The notes under the pieces were generated by a model. The model made no database searches, was not told the DNA's origin, and saw only the letters and a list, made by a program, of their open reading frames with translations. From the NCBI RefSeq assembly GCF_001269365.1, contig NZ_CXOM01000002.1, positions 70,001-134,000 on the forward strand: 64,000 nt of DNA, read 5' to 3'. Of the stretch, positions 51,052-59,515 are shown piece after piece. Source of the DNA: Limnohabitans sp. Rim11. GTDB taxonomy: Bacteria; Pseudomonadota; Gammaproteobacteria; Burkholderiales; Burkholderiaceae_C. How positions within the stretch are numbered: position 1 is the stretch's first letter; the number at the start of each line of letters is the position of its first letter. The position numbers and the translations under genes are program-made.

Positions 51052-52827
51052 TTATTTAGACCAGTAAACGTTATCGATGTAAAGCTTGGTGCGGTCGTTG
51101 TAATTATTGGCTTTACCAGTCTTCGCATAGCGGTCGGCAATCACCAGCGGGTTGGTCACTCTGCTGAGATCCAACCTCGAATTGGCAGAGCTTTCTAGAC
51201 CAAAAGCTCTTGCACCTTGAGGTGTGATGTCTCGAATAGGAATAGTGACATTGTGCCAATTGCCATCGTTGCGATAACCATAAGTGTTGTTGTTAGGATC
51301 AACGACTAAATAAACATCGTATGCGCTGCTAGCGGCAGTAGTGCCAGTTAAGAATCCAATTTCGATTTTCCCAGGGTAGGTAGTTTTAATACTCAGATTC
51401 AAATTGCCACTGCTTGCAAATTGCGAGAGATCATCTGAGGTGGTTTGCAATGCTGCAATTAGACCCCATCCCCAACTTGCAGGTGCGGGCGTGATTTCAA
51501 GCGAATTAGGGCCATCACCTGTTACATAACTCAGTGCACTTGAGCCAGCATATGCTGTTGGTGTTGCGTCCCAACCCACCCAGAATGGGATTTCGGTAGG
51601 ACGAACTTCGTTGGCGGTAACGGTATCCGCGAATACGGTGTAACGATTCGCAGAAACAGTGCCATTGCTTTGAGTGGGTATGAAGTAGACCGCGTCAGTG
51701 GCTGAGTAAGAACCTGATTCCCATTTGTCGCTCGAGTACAGTGACTGAACAACATAGCGAGCTTGTCGATTGACGTTGAACAGGCCCCATTTATCGTCTG
51801 CCCTCTTCCATGGCTCATCGAAAGCCTCAAAGTAAAAGATGGATTTCGGTTTGGACGCAGACGAAGCGCTTAGCCATGCAGTTAAGCGATCAAAGTACAT
51901 CTTTTGGTTAACTGGATGTGCACGGAAATTTTCGTTACCTGATGCAACTGCTTTCCAACCTGTCTCTCCCACAACGATAGGCACATTGTTAAGGCCCAAG
52001 CTATCCATGTGAGTTCTGACCGCTGAAAAGTCACTCTGTGCCGCTGCAATTGCAGCATCCATCATTGCTGCAGCTCTTTGATTTGCAGGCGTATTGACTT
52101 GTTGCCAATTCCATTTATTTGCATCATGTATAGAGTCAGCTAACGGATAGGTGTGCATTGCCACAAAATCGACTGCATTCAGAATGGCTTTGGGATCTTG
52201 ATTGCCACTAGCCTTTGCAAAAAATGCCCAATTGTCGTCTGTGGTCACAGGCTGAGTTACTTGGCTTCTGACTGAGTTGATGTAACGCACCATATCGTTT
52301 ACTGGTACTGGATTGAAAGACCAATTGACCATGGTTTCGTTGCCCACACTGAGCGCCAAAACTGTAGAGCGATGACTGTTGGCCAATGAGACTGCGCGGA
52401 CAATTTCTGCTTGGTTTGCGGCATCACTGCCAGACTGAATCCATACGCCTAACATGACCTTGATGTCCAAATTGTTATCCCTAATGGTTTCAAGAACAAC
52501 TTTAGCCATGGCATCACTGCTGTTAAACAAGCGAATTAGCGTGAACCCGCCCTCCTGTAACAATCGCAAGTCTTGCAACACATTGGCAGTGGTGACTTGT
52601 TCATTCTGAAAATTGGTAGCGTCTGACGTTGTACTCCGGTAAGGAGCATAAGACACTGCTTTTCGTGTTCCAAAATCTGAACTTAACGTTCTAATTTGAA
52701 CACCATTGGATGGCACGACACCTCCCCCTCCACAGGCAACCAAAGCGAACGACATGCCAAGAGAAATGAGAAATGCCAGACCTCTGTTTATATAAGTTGT
52801 CATGATGAAGTTATTAAAGTTTTTCAT
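51052..52827 (-). CDS. GH17 beta-1,3-glucanase lipoprotein with C-terminal beta-sandwich domain
   Basis: The 591-residue protein has a lipoprotein signal with lipobox LVAC (Cys32) followed by GGGG, so it should be sorted to the outer membrane. The GH17 (beta/alpha)8 domain spans about residues 55-370, with acid/base Glu164 in SVGNET and nucleophile Glu288 in VGETGWK. A linker region and a C-terminal domain (about 450-591, ending KLYIDNVYWSK) look like a carbohydrate-binding beta-sandwich. GH17 enzymes cleave beta-1,3-glucans or rearrange them. ATG 52827 has an AAAGAA sequence upstream. It follows the porin gene by 14 bases on the same strand. Confidence 0.9.
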   Translation of the reverse strand: MKNFNNFIMTTYINRGLAFLISLGMSFALVACGGGGVVPSNGVQIRTLSSDFGTRKAVSYAPYRSTTSDATNFQNEQVTTANVLQDLRLLQEGGFTLIRLFNSSDAMAKVVLETIRDNNLDIKVMLGVWIQSGSDAANQAEIVRAVSLANSHRSTVLALSVGNETMVNWSFNPVPVNDMVRYINSVRSQVTQPVTTDDNWAFFAKASGNQDPKAILNAVDFVAMHTYPLADSIHDANKWNWQQVNTPANQRAAAMMDAAIAAAQSDFSAVRTHMDSLGLNNVPIVVGETGWKAVASGNENFRAHPVNQKMYFDRLTAWLSASSASKPKSIFYFEAFDEPWKRADDKWGLFNVNRQARYVVQSLYSSDKWESGSYSATDAVYFIPTQSNGTVSANRYTVFADTVTANEVRPTEIPFWVGWDATPTAYAGSSALSYVTGDGPNSLEITPAPASWGWGLIAALQTTSDDLSQFASSGNLNLSIKTTYPGKIEIGFLTGTTAASSAYDVYLVVDPNNNTYGYRNDGNWHNVTIPIRDITPQGARAFGLESSANSRLDLSRVTNPLVIADRYAKTGKANNYNDRTKLYIDNVYWSK

Positions 52828-52841
52828 AGCTGTTCTTTAAC

Positions 52842-54167
52842 TTAGAACACATAGACGGCACCAAGGCCAGCCCAATTGCCTGAACGAGTAACACGTGAAT
52901 CTACATTGGTAAAGGCGGCGTTACCTGGCATTGACATCGGTGCTAAGCCTAGTCGGCCATAGCGAACCATGCCGACAAACCCATAAACTTGCAATCCATT
53001 GCCCATGTCGTAACCCAAGCCCAACGTATTAACCAAAGCAGAATTGCTCTGACCGCGCTCACTTGGATTTTGGGTACTGGCTTTACCTAGGTAGGCCATA
53101 CCTGTGTGAGCCGTCCATTGACCCATCCGGTAACGTGCGCCCACCATGGCATCGTTTGATGTGGAGGCGTAGCCAGGATTGGCTACACCATTCAATGAGC
53201 CATTCCAATCAACGTTAAACATATTGTTCCATTGGGCTGGATCACCAGGGACGGTGATCACTGCATAGGCGCCACTCCATCGATTTCGTCGAATACCACC
53301 GGTTAACTCAAGACGTGCATCCCACTGGTAACGCGCCATGACCATGCCAATTGACTGACCCGACCCGCCCAGCTTTGCATCATCGGCAATATTCGGGGTC
53401 AAACTTGTAAAAGGCCCATGGCTCCAAGCTTGAGGATTGCCATTGCGGGAGTCTTGGAACATCGCATCAACCACCAAATCGCCTTGGCGGTATTGCGCAT
53501 AAAGCTCTAAGAATTTGGGTTGATTAATTTTAAAATCGCGATTGCCTTGGTCGTAACTTGCTTCAAGCACAAGATCGCCATTGGCTACGTCCATGATTCG
53601 TGATGTGTAGCGTACAGCTTTTGTCAACAATCCATATCCGGCACCGCTTGAACCCCAAACGTCTGCAACACCAATGTTGGTTCCATAAGGATAATCGGCA
53701 ATGCTCCAGGTCCTTGTTGTCATTGCGCCAATTCGGATACTGCCGTAATCGTCATGACTGATGGCTGCATTTTTCTCATACCAAAAGCCAGGAATATCCT
53801 CTTTACCATCGCGCCATCGTTGACTCACCAAAGCATTGAACTTAAAGCCTTGGCCTAAATCGTATTTAGCGCCTAGCCAAGGTTGGAACAAAGTGACATG
53901 CGTGTTGCTGGTGCCATAAGGCTTGCCGATAACCAATTCGTCTGCCCAAAGTCTTTGTTTATTTTCGGCGGGAAACTTTTGGCAATCATTGCAATGGTTG
54001 CTGCCTCGCTGCGCTTCCGCTTTGGCAAAGCCGGTCAAGCTGAACATGCCATCAGGACCAAAATCAATGGCGTGGCTGACCGCTTGCGAGCTCAGCAAAA
54101 TGGCGAACGCGCCTGCTTTGAACACTGAGGTCAATCGAATAGCAGGTGAAGTTGTAAATTTTTTCAT
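52842..54167 (-). CDS. Outer-membrane porin, probable oligosaccharide channel
   Basis: The 441-residue protein has a signal peptide ending VSHA and a beta-barrel pattern of alternating strands that ends in a C-terminal phenylalanine (GAVYVF), the mark of outer-membrane barrels. The strand sequences (for example GFKFNALVSQRW, GSIRIGAMTTRTW) are of the Gram-negative general porin type. It has no TonB box or plug domain. With its own operator-controlled promoter and GH17 partner, it is likely the entry route for glucan oligosaccharides; specificity is inferred. Confidence 0.85.
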   Translation of the reverse strand: MKKFTTSPAIRLTSVFKAGAFAILLSSQAVSHAIDFGPDGMFSLTGFAKAEAQRGSNHCNDCQKFPAENKQRLWADELVIGKPYGTSNTHVTLFQPWLGAKYDLGQGFKFNALVSQRWRDGKEDIPGFWYEKNAAISHDDYGSIRIGAMTTRTWSIADYPYGTNIGVADVWGSSGAGYGLLTKAVRYTSRIMDVANGDLVLEASYDQGNRDFKINQPKFLELYAQYRQGDLVVDAMFQDSRNGNPQAWSHGPFTSLTPNIADDAKLGGSGQSIGMVMARYQWDARLELTGGIRRNRWSGAYAVITVPGDPAQWNNMFNVDWNGSLNGVANPGYASTSNDAMVGARYRMGQWTAHTGMAYLGKASTQNPSERGQSNSALVNTLGLGYDMGNGLQVYGFVGMVRYGRLGLAPMSMPGNAAFTNVDSRVTRSGNWAGLGAVYVF

Positions 54168-54180
54168 AATGGCATTTATT

Positions 54181-54225
54181 TGAAAGCGCTTTCATAATCT
54201 TAAATAGTCGGTAACAAATGGTCAA
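54181..54225 (-). promoter_or_regulatory. Promoter and operator for porin-GH17
   Basis: On the minus strand TTGACC (54220-54225) and TAAGAT (54197-54202) are spaced by 17 bases. Two bases beyond the -10 lies the perfect palindrome TGAAAGCGCTTTCA (54181-54194), which would overlap the transcription start. The porin ATG is 13 bases further. Confidence 0.85.
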
Positions 54226-54293
54226 GGATCAGTGATTCTGGTTTACCCTAATTTTAAAAAAATCAATGCATGGGAAAACCCGCGCTGGTTTTT

Positions 54294-54314
54294 TGAAAGC
54301 GCTTTCATTATCAT
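54294..54314 (+). promoter_or_regulatory. Operator and candidate -10 upstream of GH81
   Basis: A perfect TGAAAGCGCTTTCA (54294-54307) is followed by TATCAT (54309-54314), which could be a -10 box. It is 113 bases from the operator of the divergent porin unit, about 10.8 helical turns, so a repressor tetramer could bridge both. Confidence 0.7.
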
Positions 54315-54352
54315 CTGTCTACTTTCATTTTGGACCAACGGTCTGCGACGCC

Positions 54353-56653
54353 ATGAAGTTCTTTATCCACATCTCAAATATCGCCTTCAGCGCTGTGCTG
54401 TTGGTTGGCTTTCTGATGCCTGCACAATCCGAGGCACAAAATATTGCATTGGGGGCAGGAAGTTATACGCAACAACCTAAAGGCAGAGATCCCCGCCCTC
54501 CTGCTGCGCCTTTCAGAACAGCAAACTTACTGAACCAAGCCGCACCTACCAACCAGTGGTATTCCACACTCATTTTTCATGAGAAACCTGAAGCTCTTTT
54601 TGCACATCCACTAAGCGTTAAAGCCACATCGACGGGTATCGAAGTGGCACTACCGCAGCAAGAGGTAATTCCGACCGAAAGGCAAGATGTTGAGATTCAT
54701 TACGCCCACAAAAATCCAGTCCTGATTTCAAGCGCAACATTTGAAACCGGCAAAGCCAAATTAGCCAGAATAAGTGATTGGTCCATTGACATTAGCCAAG
54801 CCATTGCACAGGACCAGTTGTTAACAACCGTTTCGCATGGCAGCCCCTATGTTTATTTCCAAGTGAATCGTGGCAATTTGCACATCGTAACGCCTGCAGC
54901 TGCATCGCGTTTGTATGAAATAGCGGGTACGCCATTGCCCTCTGATCCTCGGCATTTGGTATTGGATTCGCAGGGACAAATTTTTGTATTTTTTGGGCCT
55001 ACAGGAGTCGTCTGGGAGAAACTGAACGACAAAAAATGGACCGCTCGCCTGCCAGACGGAAAAGGTTTTTTGTCTGCCTCTGTATTACCTGAAAACTCCT
55101 TAGTAGCTTTCAATCGCATCAAAGAACACGCATACGCCTTCATCACAGACACAAAAGTAGACTGGCAATTCAATCAAACAAAAAGCCAAGTTGTGACGCA
55201 ATTCAAAGCCAGCAGCAAGGTGATGGAGGGCCCGAGAGTTCCGCCCCTTTTAGGCTTGTACCCGCACCATTGGCATCAAAATTCTGACGTTACAGGCAAA
55301 TTAACAGGCGCTTATCAAACACTCAGAGGACCCATCAAACTGCTGGCCTCGGATACATTCAAAACAACTGCAACATACAACGGCTATGTGCCTTTTTGGC
55401 CTGGTATTTCAGACGAAACTCAAGCCAAGGAACTGCGCGACATTTACAAAACCGACCTTCGTAATGCCAGAAGGATGATGCTTGAGATTGGCGTCGGACC
55501 CTACTGGCAAGGCAAAGGTTTACAGCGCATCAGCAAATTGATGGATGTGGCCGAGCAACAAGGCGACATCGAGGCCAGAGACGCCTTGTTGACATTGCTT
55601 AAAACTCGCATTGAACAATGGTTTTCTGGAAAAGACAATAAGACATACTTTCATCTAGATCGCACATTGGGAACGGTCATTGCTTACCCTGAAGAATATT
55701 TCAGCATTGAGCAAATGAATGATCACCATTTTCATTATGGCTACTGGATTAGAACCATGGCCGATATTGCTTTGCGAGATCCCAAATGGGCCAGTGCTGA
55801 GCAATGGGGGGGCATGGTGAATCTGCTGATTTCAGACATTGCTACAGGTGAAAGAGGACGCCCTGATTTTCCTTTCTTGAGAAACTTTGATCCCTACGAA
55901 GGTCACTCTTGGGCATCCGGTGTTGGCCTGGGTGCACACGGCAACAATCAAGAGTCTTCCTCTGAAGCTATCAATGCGTGGGCGGGCATCATTCAATGGG
56001 CTGAAATTACGGGCAACACCCCACTTCGTGATTTGGGTTTGTACCTTTACACCACAGAAATTGAAGCGATTCATCACTATTGGTTTGACAGCCACGGTAT
56101 CGTTTTACCCAAGGCCTATAAGAACGCTGAAGTGAGCATGTTGTTTGGTGGCAAATACGCTCACAACACTTGGTGGACCGATGAACCCCGGCAAATTAAG
56201 GGGATCAATTTGCTGCCTATCACCACATCCTCTCTGTATCTCGGACGCGCGCCCGATCATGTTCGTCGCAGCGTGGCAACGTTGGGGCCAGAAACTGCAA
56301 TATTTGCATCACGTGGCAAATATGCAAATCCGCCTGATATTTGGCAAGACATCTTTGCCAAGTACCTGGCCCTGGCCGACCCGCAGCAAGGCCTTGCAAG
56401 TTGGAAAAGATGGGGTTCCTTTGAGCTGGGTGAGACACGCACACATGCCCTGCATTGGCTTTACAGCCTGAACTCAATGGGCACACCCGATTTCAGTGTC
56501 ACGGCCAATACAACTTTTTATTCAGTCTTTAAAAACGCTAAAGGCGTCAAAACTTACTTGGCTTTCAATGCCGGCCAATCTGACCTTAAAGTTCAATTCA
56601 GTGATGGCAAAAGCATGACAGTGAAACCTGGAAAATTGTTGCGTGAATTCTAA
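54353..56653 (+). CDS. GH81 endo-beta-1,3-glucanase, secreted
   Basis: The 766-residue protein has a signal peptide (about residues 1-28, ending QSEA) and a full GH81 catalytic region. The conserved blocks are MNDHHFHYGYW with the likely acid Asp457, NFDPYEGHSWASG, and NNQESSSEAINAW with Glu534 and Glu538 as likely base residues. GH81 enzymes cut internal beta-1,3 links in laminarin, callose or curdlan. ATG 54353 gives the signal peptide; the frame is open upstream through the operator, which is not coding. No strong Shine-Dalgarno is seen. GH16 follows with an 11-base overlap. Confidence 0.93.
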   Translation: MKFFIHISNIAFSAVLLVGFLMPAQSEAQNIALGAGSYTQQPKGRDPRPPAAPFRTANLLNQAAPTNQWYSTLIFHEKPEALFAHPLSVKATSTGIEVALPQQEVIPTERQDVEIHYAHKNPVLISSATFETGKAKLARISDWSIDISQAIAQDQLLTTVSHGSPYVYFQVNRGNLHIVTPAAASRLYEIAGTPLPSDPRHLVLDSQGQIFVFFGPTGVVWEKLNDKKWTARLPDGKGFLSASVLPENSLVAFNRIKEHAYAFITDTKVDWQFNQTKSQVVTQFKASSKVMEGPRVPPLLGLYPHHWHQNSDVTGKLTGAYQTLRGPIKLLASDTFKTTATYNGYVPFWPGISDETQAKELRDIYKTDLRNARRMMLEIGVGPYWQGKGLQRISKLMDVAEQQGDIEARDALLTLLKTRIEQWFSGKDNKTYFHLDRTLGTVIAYPEEYFSIEQMNDHHFHYGYWIRTMADIALRDPKWASAEQWGGMVNLLISDIATGERGRPDFPFLRNFDPYEGHSWASGVGLGAHGNNQESSSEAINAWAGIIQWAEITGNTPLRDLGLYLYTTEIEAIHHYWFDSHGIVLPKAYKNAEVSMLFGGKYAHNTWWTDEPRQIKGINLLPITTSSLYLGRAPDHVRRSVATLGPETAIFASRGKYANPPDIWQDIFAKYLALADPQQGLASWKRWGSFELGETRTHALHWLYSLNSMGTPDFSVTANTTFYSVFKNAKGVKTYLAFNAGQSDLKVQFSDGKSMTVKPGKLLREF

Positions 56654-57536
56654 GATTTACACACTATGGATGGCACTTTTCATTCTGCCATTGGCATCAT
56701 GCGGTGGCGGCTCTTCTAGCCCCACACCGACTAACTTCAACACAACGGAAAACACCGTGCAAGTCAACACCTCCAACACCAAGCCAGGCTGGGATCTCGT
56801 ATGGTCTGATGAATTTGACGCCAATGGGCTACCCAATCCTAGCAAGTGGGCCTATGACACTGACCACAACCGAAGTGGTTGGTTCAACAACGAGAAACAG
56901 TACTACGCTGCAAATCGTTTAGAAAATTCGCGAGTTGAAAATGGAAAATTAATTTTGACTGCTCGGAAAGAGCGGTTGACGTCCGCTTCTGATTTTGGCG
57001 GTCAAAACTACACGTCAACTCGACTTGTCACTCGTGGACGAGCCAGTTGGACGTATGGATTTTTTGAAATTAGAGCCAAGATGCCTTGTGGACGCGGTAC
57101 ATGGCCCGCAATTTGGACGCTTGGCGTTGGTGGACCTGGGGGCATGGTTTGGCCAGACGATGGCGAAATTGACATCATGGAATTTGTTGGCAGCAAACCC
57201 AACGAAGTATCTGCAACAGTCCACAACGGCAAATACAACTGGCGGGGAGGCATTCAGCCAACAACGCGCATTGCCTCTGTACCCGATGCATGTACTGCAT
57301 TCCATAATTACCAACTGACTTGGACTGCTGACAAGATCAGCATTGGAGTCGACGATCGTATCTATTTTGAATATCTCAATCCTAAAAATAGTGACCTAAG
57401 CGCTTGGCCTTTTGATCGGCCGCAGTATCTCTTACTCAATATTGCCATTGGAGGCGATTTGGGGGGCGCTGTGGACGACAGCATTTTCCCTGTAGAGATG
57501 CAGATTGAGCATGTGCGGGTCTACCAAGCACTCTGA
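56643..57536 (+). CDS. GH16 laminarinase-type lipoprotein
   Basis: The 297-residue protein has a lipobox LASC (Cys20) followed by GGGSSS and a single GH16 domain (about 48-297). The catalytic motif is GEIDIMEF with Glu175, Asp177 and Glu180; the ExDxxE form with the methionine bulge is typical of laminarinases and lichenases. Other conserved parts are WSDEFD and GRGTWPAIWTLG. The start is GTG inside the last codons of GH81, so translation is coupled. With GH81 it should release oligosaccharides from beta-1,3-glucan at the cell surface. Confidence 0.93.
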   Translation: MNSKIYTLWMALFILPLASCGGGSSSPTPTNFNTTENTVQVNTSNTKPGWDLVWSDEFDANGLPNPSKWAYDTDHNRSGWFNNEKQYYAANRLENSRVENGKLILTARKERLTSASDFGGQNYTSTRLVTRGRASWTYGFFEIRAKMPCGRGTWPAIWTLGVGGPGGMVWPDDGEIDIMEFVGSKPNEVSATVHNGKYNWRGGIQPTTRIASVPDACTAFHNYQLTWTADKISIGVDDRIYFEYLNPKNSDLSAWPFDRPQYLLLNIAIGGDLGGAVDDSIFPVEMQIEHVRVYQAL

Positions 57537-57595
57537 TTTTTCAAAACATATAAGACAAAGGGTAAATCCTAGTGTCCGATATAAATCGCATTCAA

Positions 57596-57637
57596 TAGAA
57601 TATTTTCAAATGAAAGCGCTTTCAGAAAACGCTTTCT
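57596..57637 (+). promoter_or_regulatory. Promoter -10, perfect operator and a second degenerate operator
   Basis: TAGAAT (57596-57601) precedes a perfect TGAAAGCGCTTTCA (57611-57624). Directly abutting is a degenerate copy, AGAAAACGCTTTCT (57624-57637). They lie 25-50 bases before the ATG of the binding lipoprotein, so this gene has its own regulated promoter. Confidence 0.75.
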
Positions 57638-57662
57638 CAATAATTTCACAAAGGAGATAACC

Positions 57663-59012
57663 ATGCAATTTAGCCCTAAACGGATTTGCCTTGCCATTGG
57701 AACCATAAGTACTGCAGTTTTTTTAGCAGCCTGCGGTGGTGGGTCCAGTGCACCAGCACTTACAAATCAAACAATCACTTTTTCACCTGAAACTACCGGG
57801 AATGTGGGGACACCTATCACGCTGTCTGCGACAGCCAGTTCAGGTTTAACTGTTAGCTTTACTTCTTCCACTACAAGTATTTGCACTATCAGCAGCAATT
57901 CATTGACTTTGTTAGCTGCTGGCACTTGCTCGGTCAAAGCAGATCAGGCTGGCAATTCAAGCTACGCGGCAGCCCCACAAGTTTCTAGAGAGATTACAGT
58001 CAGCTTGCCTGCCACAACTATTGCAAGCTTCAGCGAAACTGGAGTAACAGCGACTGGCTTTGGAAACATGGATGCTGCTGTCATTACAGATCCTAATGTG
58101 TCGACCAATAAGGTACTTCAGTTAGTCAAACCAACGAATGGCGAGACTTGGGCCGGCGGTACTATCAACACTTGCGGAGCAGGCAAAATTGGTACTATTC
58201 CTACTTTGCCGTTGAGCACTACCAACAAAAAAGTATCATTGCGTGTCTATTCACCCGTTGCCGGTATACCAGTCCGCATGAAACTTGAAGATGCCTCAGA
58301 CTCCACGCACAGTGTTGAAGCTGAAGTTAATGTTACTGCGGCCAATACATGGGAAACTTTAACATTTGATTTTTCAAATCAGGTCTCCGGAACTGCTGCA
58401 CTAAACACAAGTTACACATTCAATAAAGCCAGCGTATTTCCTAACTTTGGAACAACTGTTTCAACGGCCAGAATTTTCTATGTTGACGACTTGAAATTCA
58501 TTGGTTCATCAAGTGTTTCACTGAATTGTCCAGACGCACCGGTCGCTGGGGTGCCATCAACAGCAGCGCCTACGCCAACAGATTTGGCAGCCAATGTTAT
58601 TTCAATATACAGCGACTCTTATCCAGGTAAAGTTGGTTTAGATACAAACCCAAATTGGGGACAAAATACTCTGACAACAACCGCAACTGTTGCTGGTAAT
58701 TTGACCCAGAAATATACAAACTTCAACTACCAAGGCATTGACTTTGCAAGCAGTCCAGTCAACGTTTCTACATTTACTTCACTGCACATCGACTTGTGGT
58801 CAGACGATGCAACAGCTGTCGATGTTTACATCATAGGTGGCGGCGCTGAGTCTTCTGTGCGAGTTCCTTTGACCGCATCAACATGGAAGAGTATCAATAT
58901 TCCACTTTCAAGTTATACCGCTGGCGACAAGTCCGCAATCATTCAGATCAAACTCGTTTCTCCAACCCCTGGTACAACTGTTTACATGGACAACTTGTAC
59001 TTTATTAGATAA
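57663..59012 (+). CDS. Multi-domain lipoprotein with Ig-like and carbohydrate-binding-like domains, no catalytic domain
   Basis: The 449-residue protein has a lipobox LAAC (Cys24) followed by GGGSS. It then shows an Ig-like domain (about 34-116, with FTSSTTSICTIS and AAGTCSVKADQAG), a first beta-sandwich (about 117-285, ending RIFYVDDLKFIG) and a second (about 305-449, with ISIYSDSYPGKVGLDTNPNWG and ending TVYMDNLYFIR). Domains like the last occur as accessory modules on bacterial laminarinases. No glycoside hydrolase domain is present. It probably captures glucan at the cell surface; this is inference. A perfect Shine-Dalgarno AAGGAG precedes the ATG. Confidence 0.8.
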   Translation: MQFSPKRICLAIGTISTAVFLAACGGGSSAPALTNQTITFSPETTGNVGTPITLSATASSGLTVSFTSSTTSICTISSNSLTLLAAGTCSVKADQAGNSSYAAAPQVSREITVSLPATTIASFSETGVTATGFGNMDAAVITDPNVSTNKVLQLVKPTNGETWAGGTINTCGAGKIGTIPTLPLSTTNKKVSLRVYSPVAGIPVRMKLEDASDSTHSVEAEVNVTAANTWETLTFDFSNQVSGTAALNTSYTFNKASVFPNFGTTVSTARIFYVDDLKFIGSSSVSLNCPDAPVAGVPSTAAPTPTDLAANVISIYSDSYPGKVGLDTNPNWGQNTLTTTATVAGNLTQKYTNFNYQGIDFASSPVNVSTFTSLHIDLWSDDATAVDVYIIGGGAESSVRVPLTASTWKSINIPLSSYTAGDKSAIIQIKLVSPTPGTTVYMDNLYFIR

Positions 59013-59032
59013 CTACCAGACTTAACAGCCAT

Positions 59033-59080
59033 AAAAAAGCTGGCACTTTGGGAGGATGACCCCAAAGTGCCAGCTTTTAT
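59033..59080. terminator. Bidirectional terminator at the end of the glucan locus
   Basis: AAAAGCTGGCACTTTGGG and CCCAAAGTGCCAGCTTTT form an 18-bp stem with an 8-base loop, with an A-run before and T-rich sequence after. It can end both the lipoprotein gene and the minus-strand gene beyond it. Confidence 0.92.
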
Positions 59081-59148
59081 TTTTTCACTTCTTTAGGTGG
59101 GCTGACATCAATCTCACGCTTCAACGACGAAAGTAAACTTAATTTGAG

Positions 59149-59418
59149 TTACTTCGCCGCAGGCTTAGGCTTTTCAGGGCCTGTCGCTTTCTCCATGCAC
59201 ACAATCTTTGCGGGCTTCTCTTTGTACTCAAATTTGGGGCAAGCACCAGGGGTGCTGTCCTTTTCTACGGCTTGCGGCAAATCAGAGGGCTTCGGCTTGG
59301 GGCGTGTGATGCGCTCGGGCACTGCCGATCTTTCAGGCTTTTTGCCATCGCCCTTGGGTGGATCGCTGGCCTGCGCGTTGAACACCAACAGCATGGCCAA
59401 GATAAAGATGAATTTCAT
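59149..59418 (-). CDS. Small exported protein of unknown function
   Basis: This 89-residue protein has a signal peptide (about residues 1-17, ending NAQA) and a mature part rich in Lys and Pro, with two cysteines (GACPKFEYK and KIVCMEKA) that could form a disulfide. No family is recognised. The ATG at 59418 is chosen because the hydrophobic signal starts there. It may share the terminator with the glucan locus, but lies outside its operator pattern. Confidence 0.6.
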   Translation of the reverse strand: MKFIFILAMLLVFNAQASDPPKGDGKKPERSAVPERITRPKPKPSDLPQAVEKDSTPGACPKFEYKEKPAKIVCMEKATGPEKPKPAAK

Positions 59419-59515
59419 GGACGCCTCACAGTTGATGCATTGAACCACATTCGATTTTGTTCTGAATGCCGAATCAAAACAAATCGGATTAATTGAGCAT
59501 TTCTTTAAAAATTGC

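Noticed and set aside
54266..54352. Possible N-terminal extension of GH81
   Set aside because: It would translate through the operator; the signal peptide begins cleanly at 54353.
54232..54480. Open frame overlapping the GH81 promoter and start
   Set aside because: It covers the operator and the GH81 signal-peptide region in another frame and has no Shine-Dalgarno or family match.
44255..59012. A SusC/SusD or TonB-dependent uptake system in the glucan locus
   Set aside because: The only outer-membrane barrel is a 441-residue porin without plug domain or TonB box, and no SusD-type lipoprotein is present.
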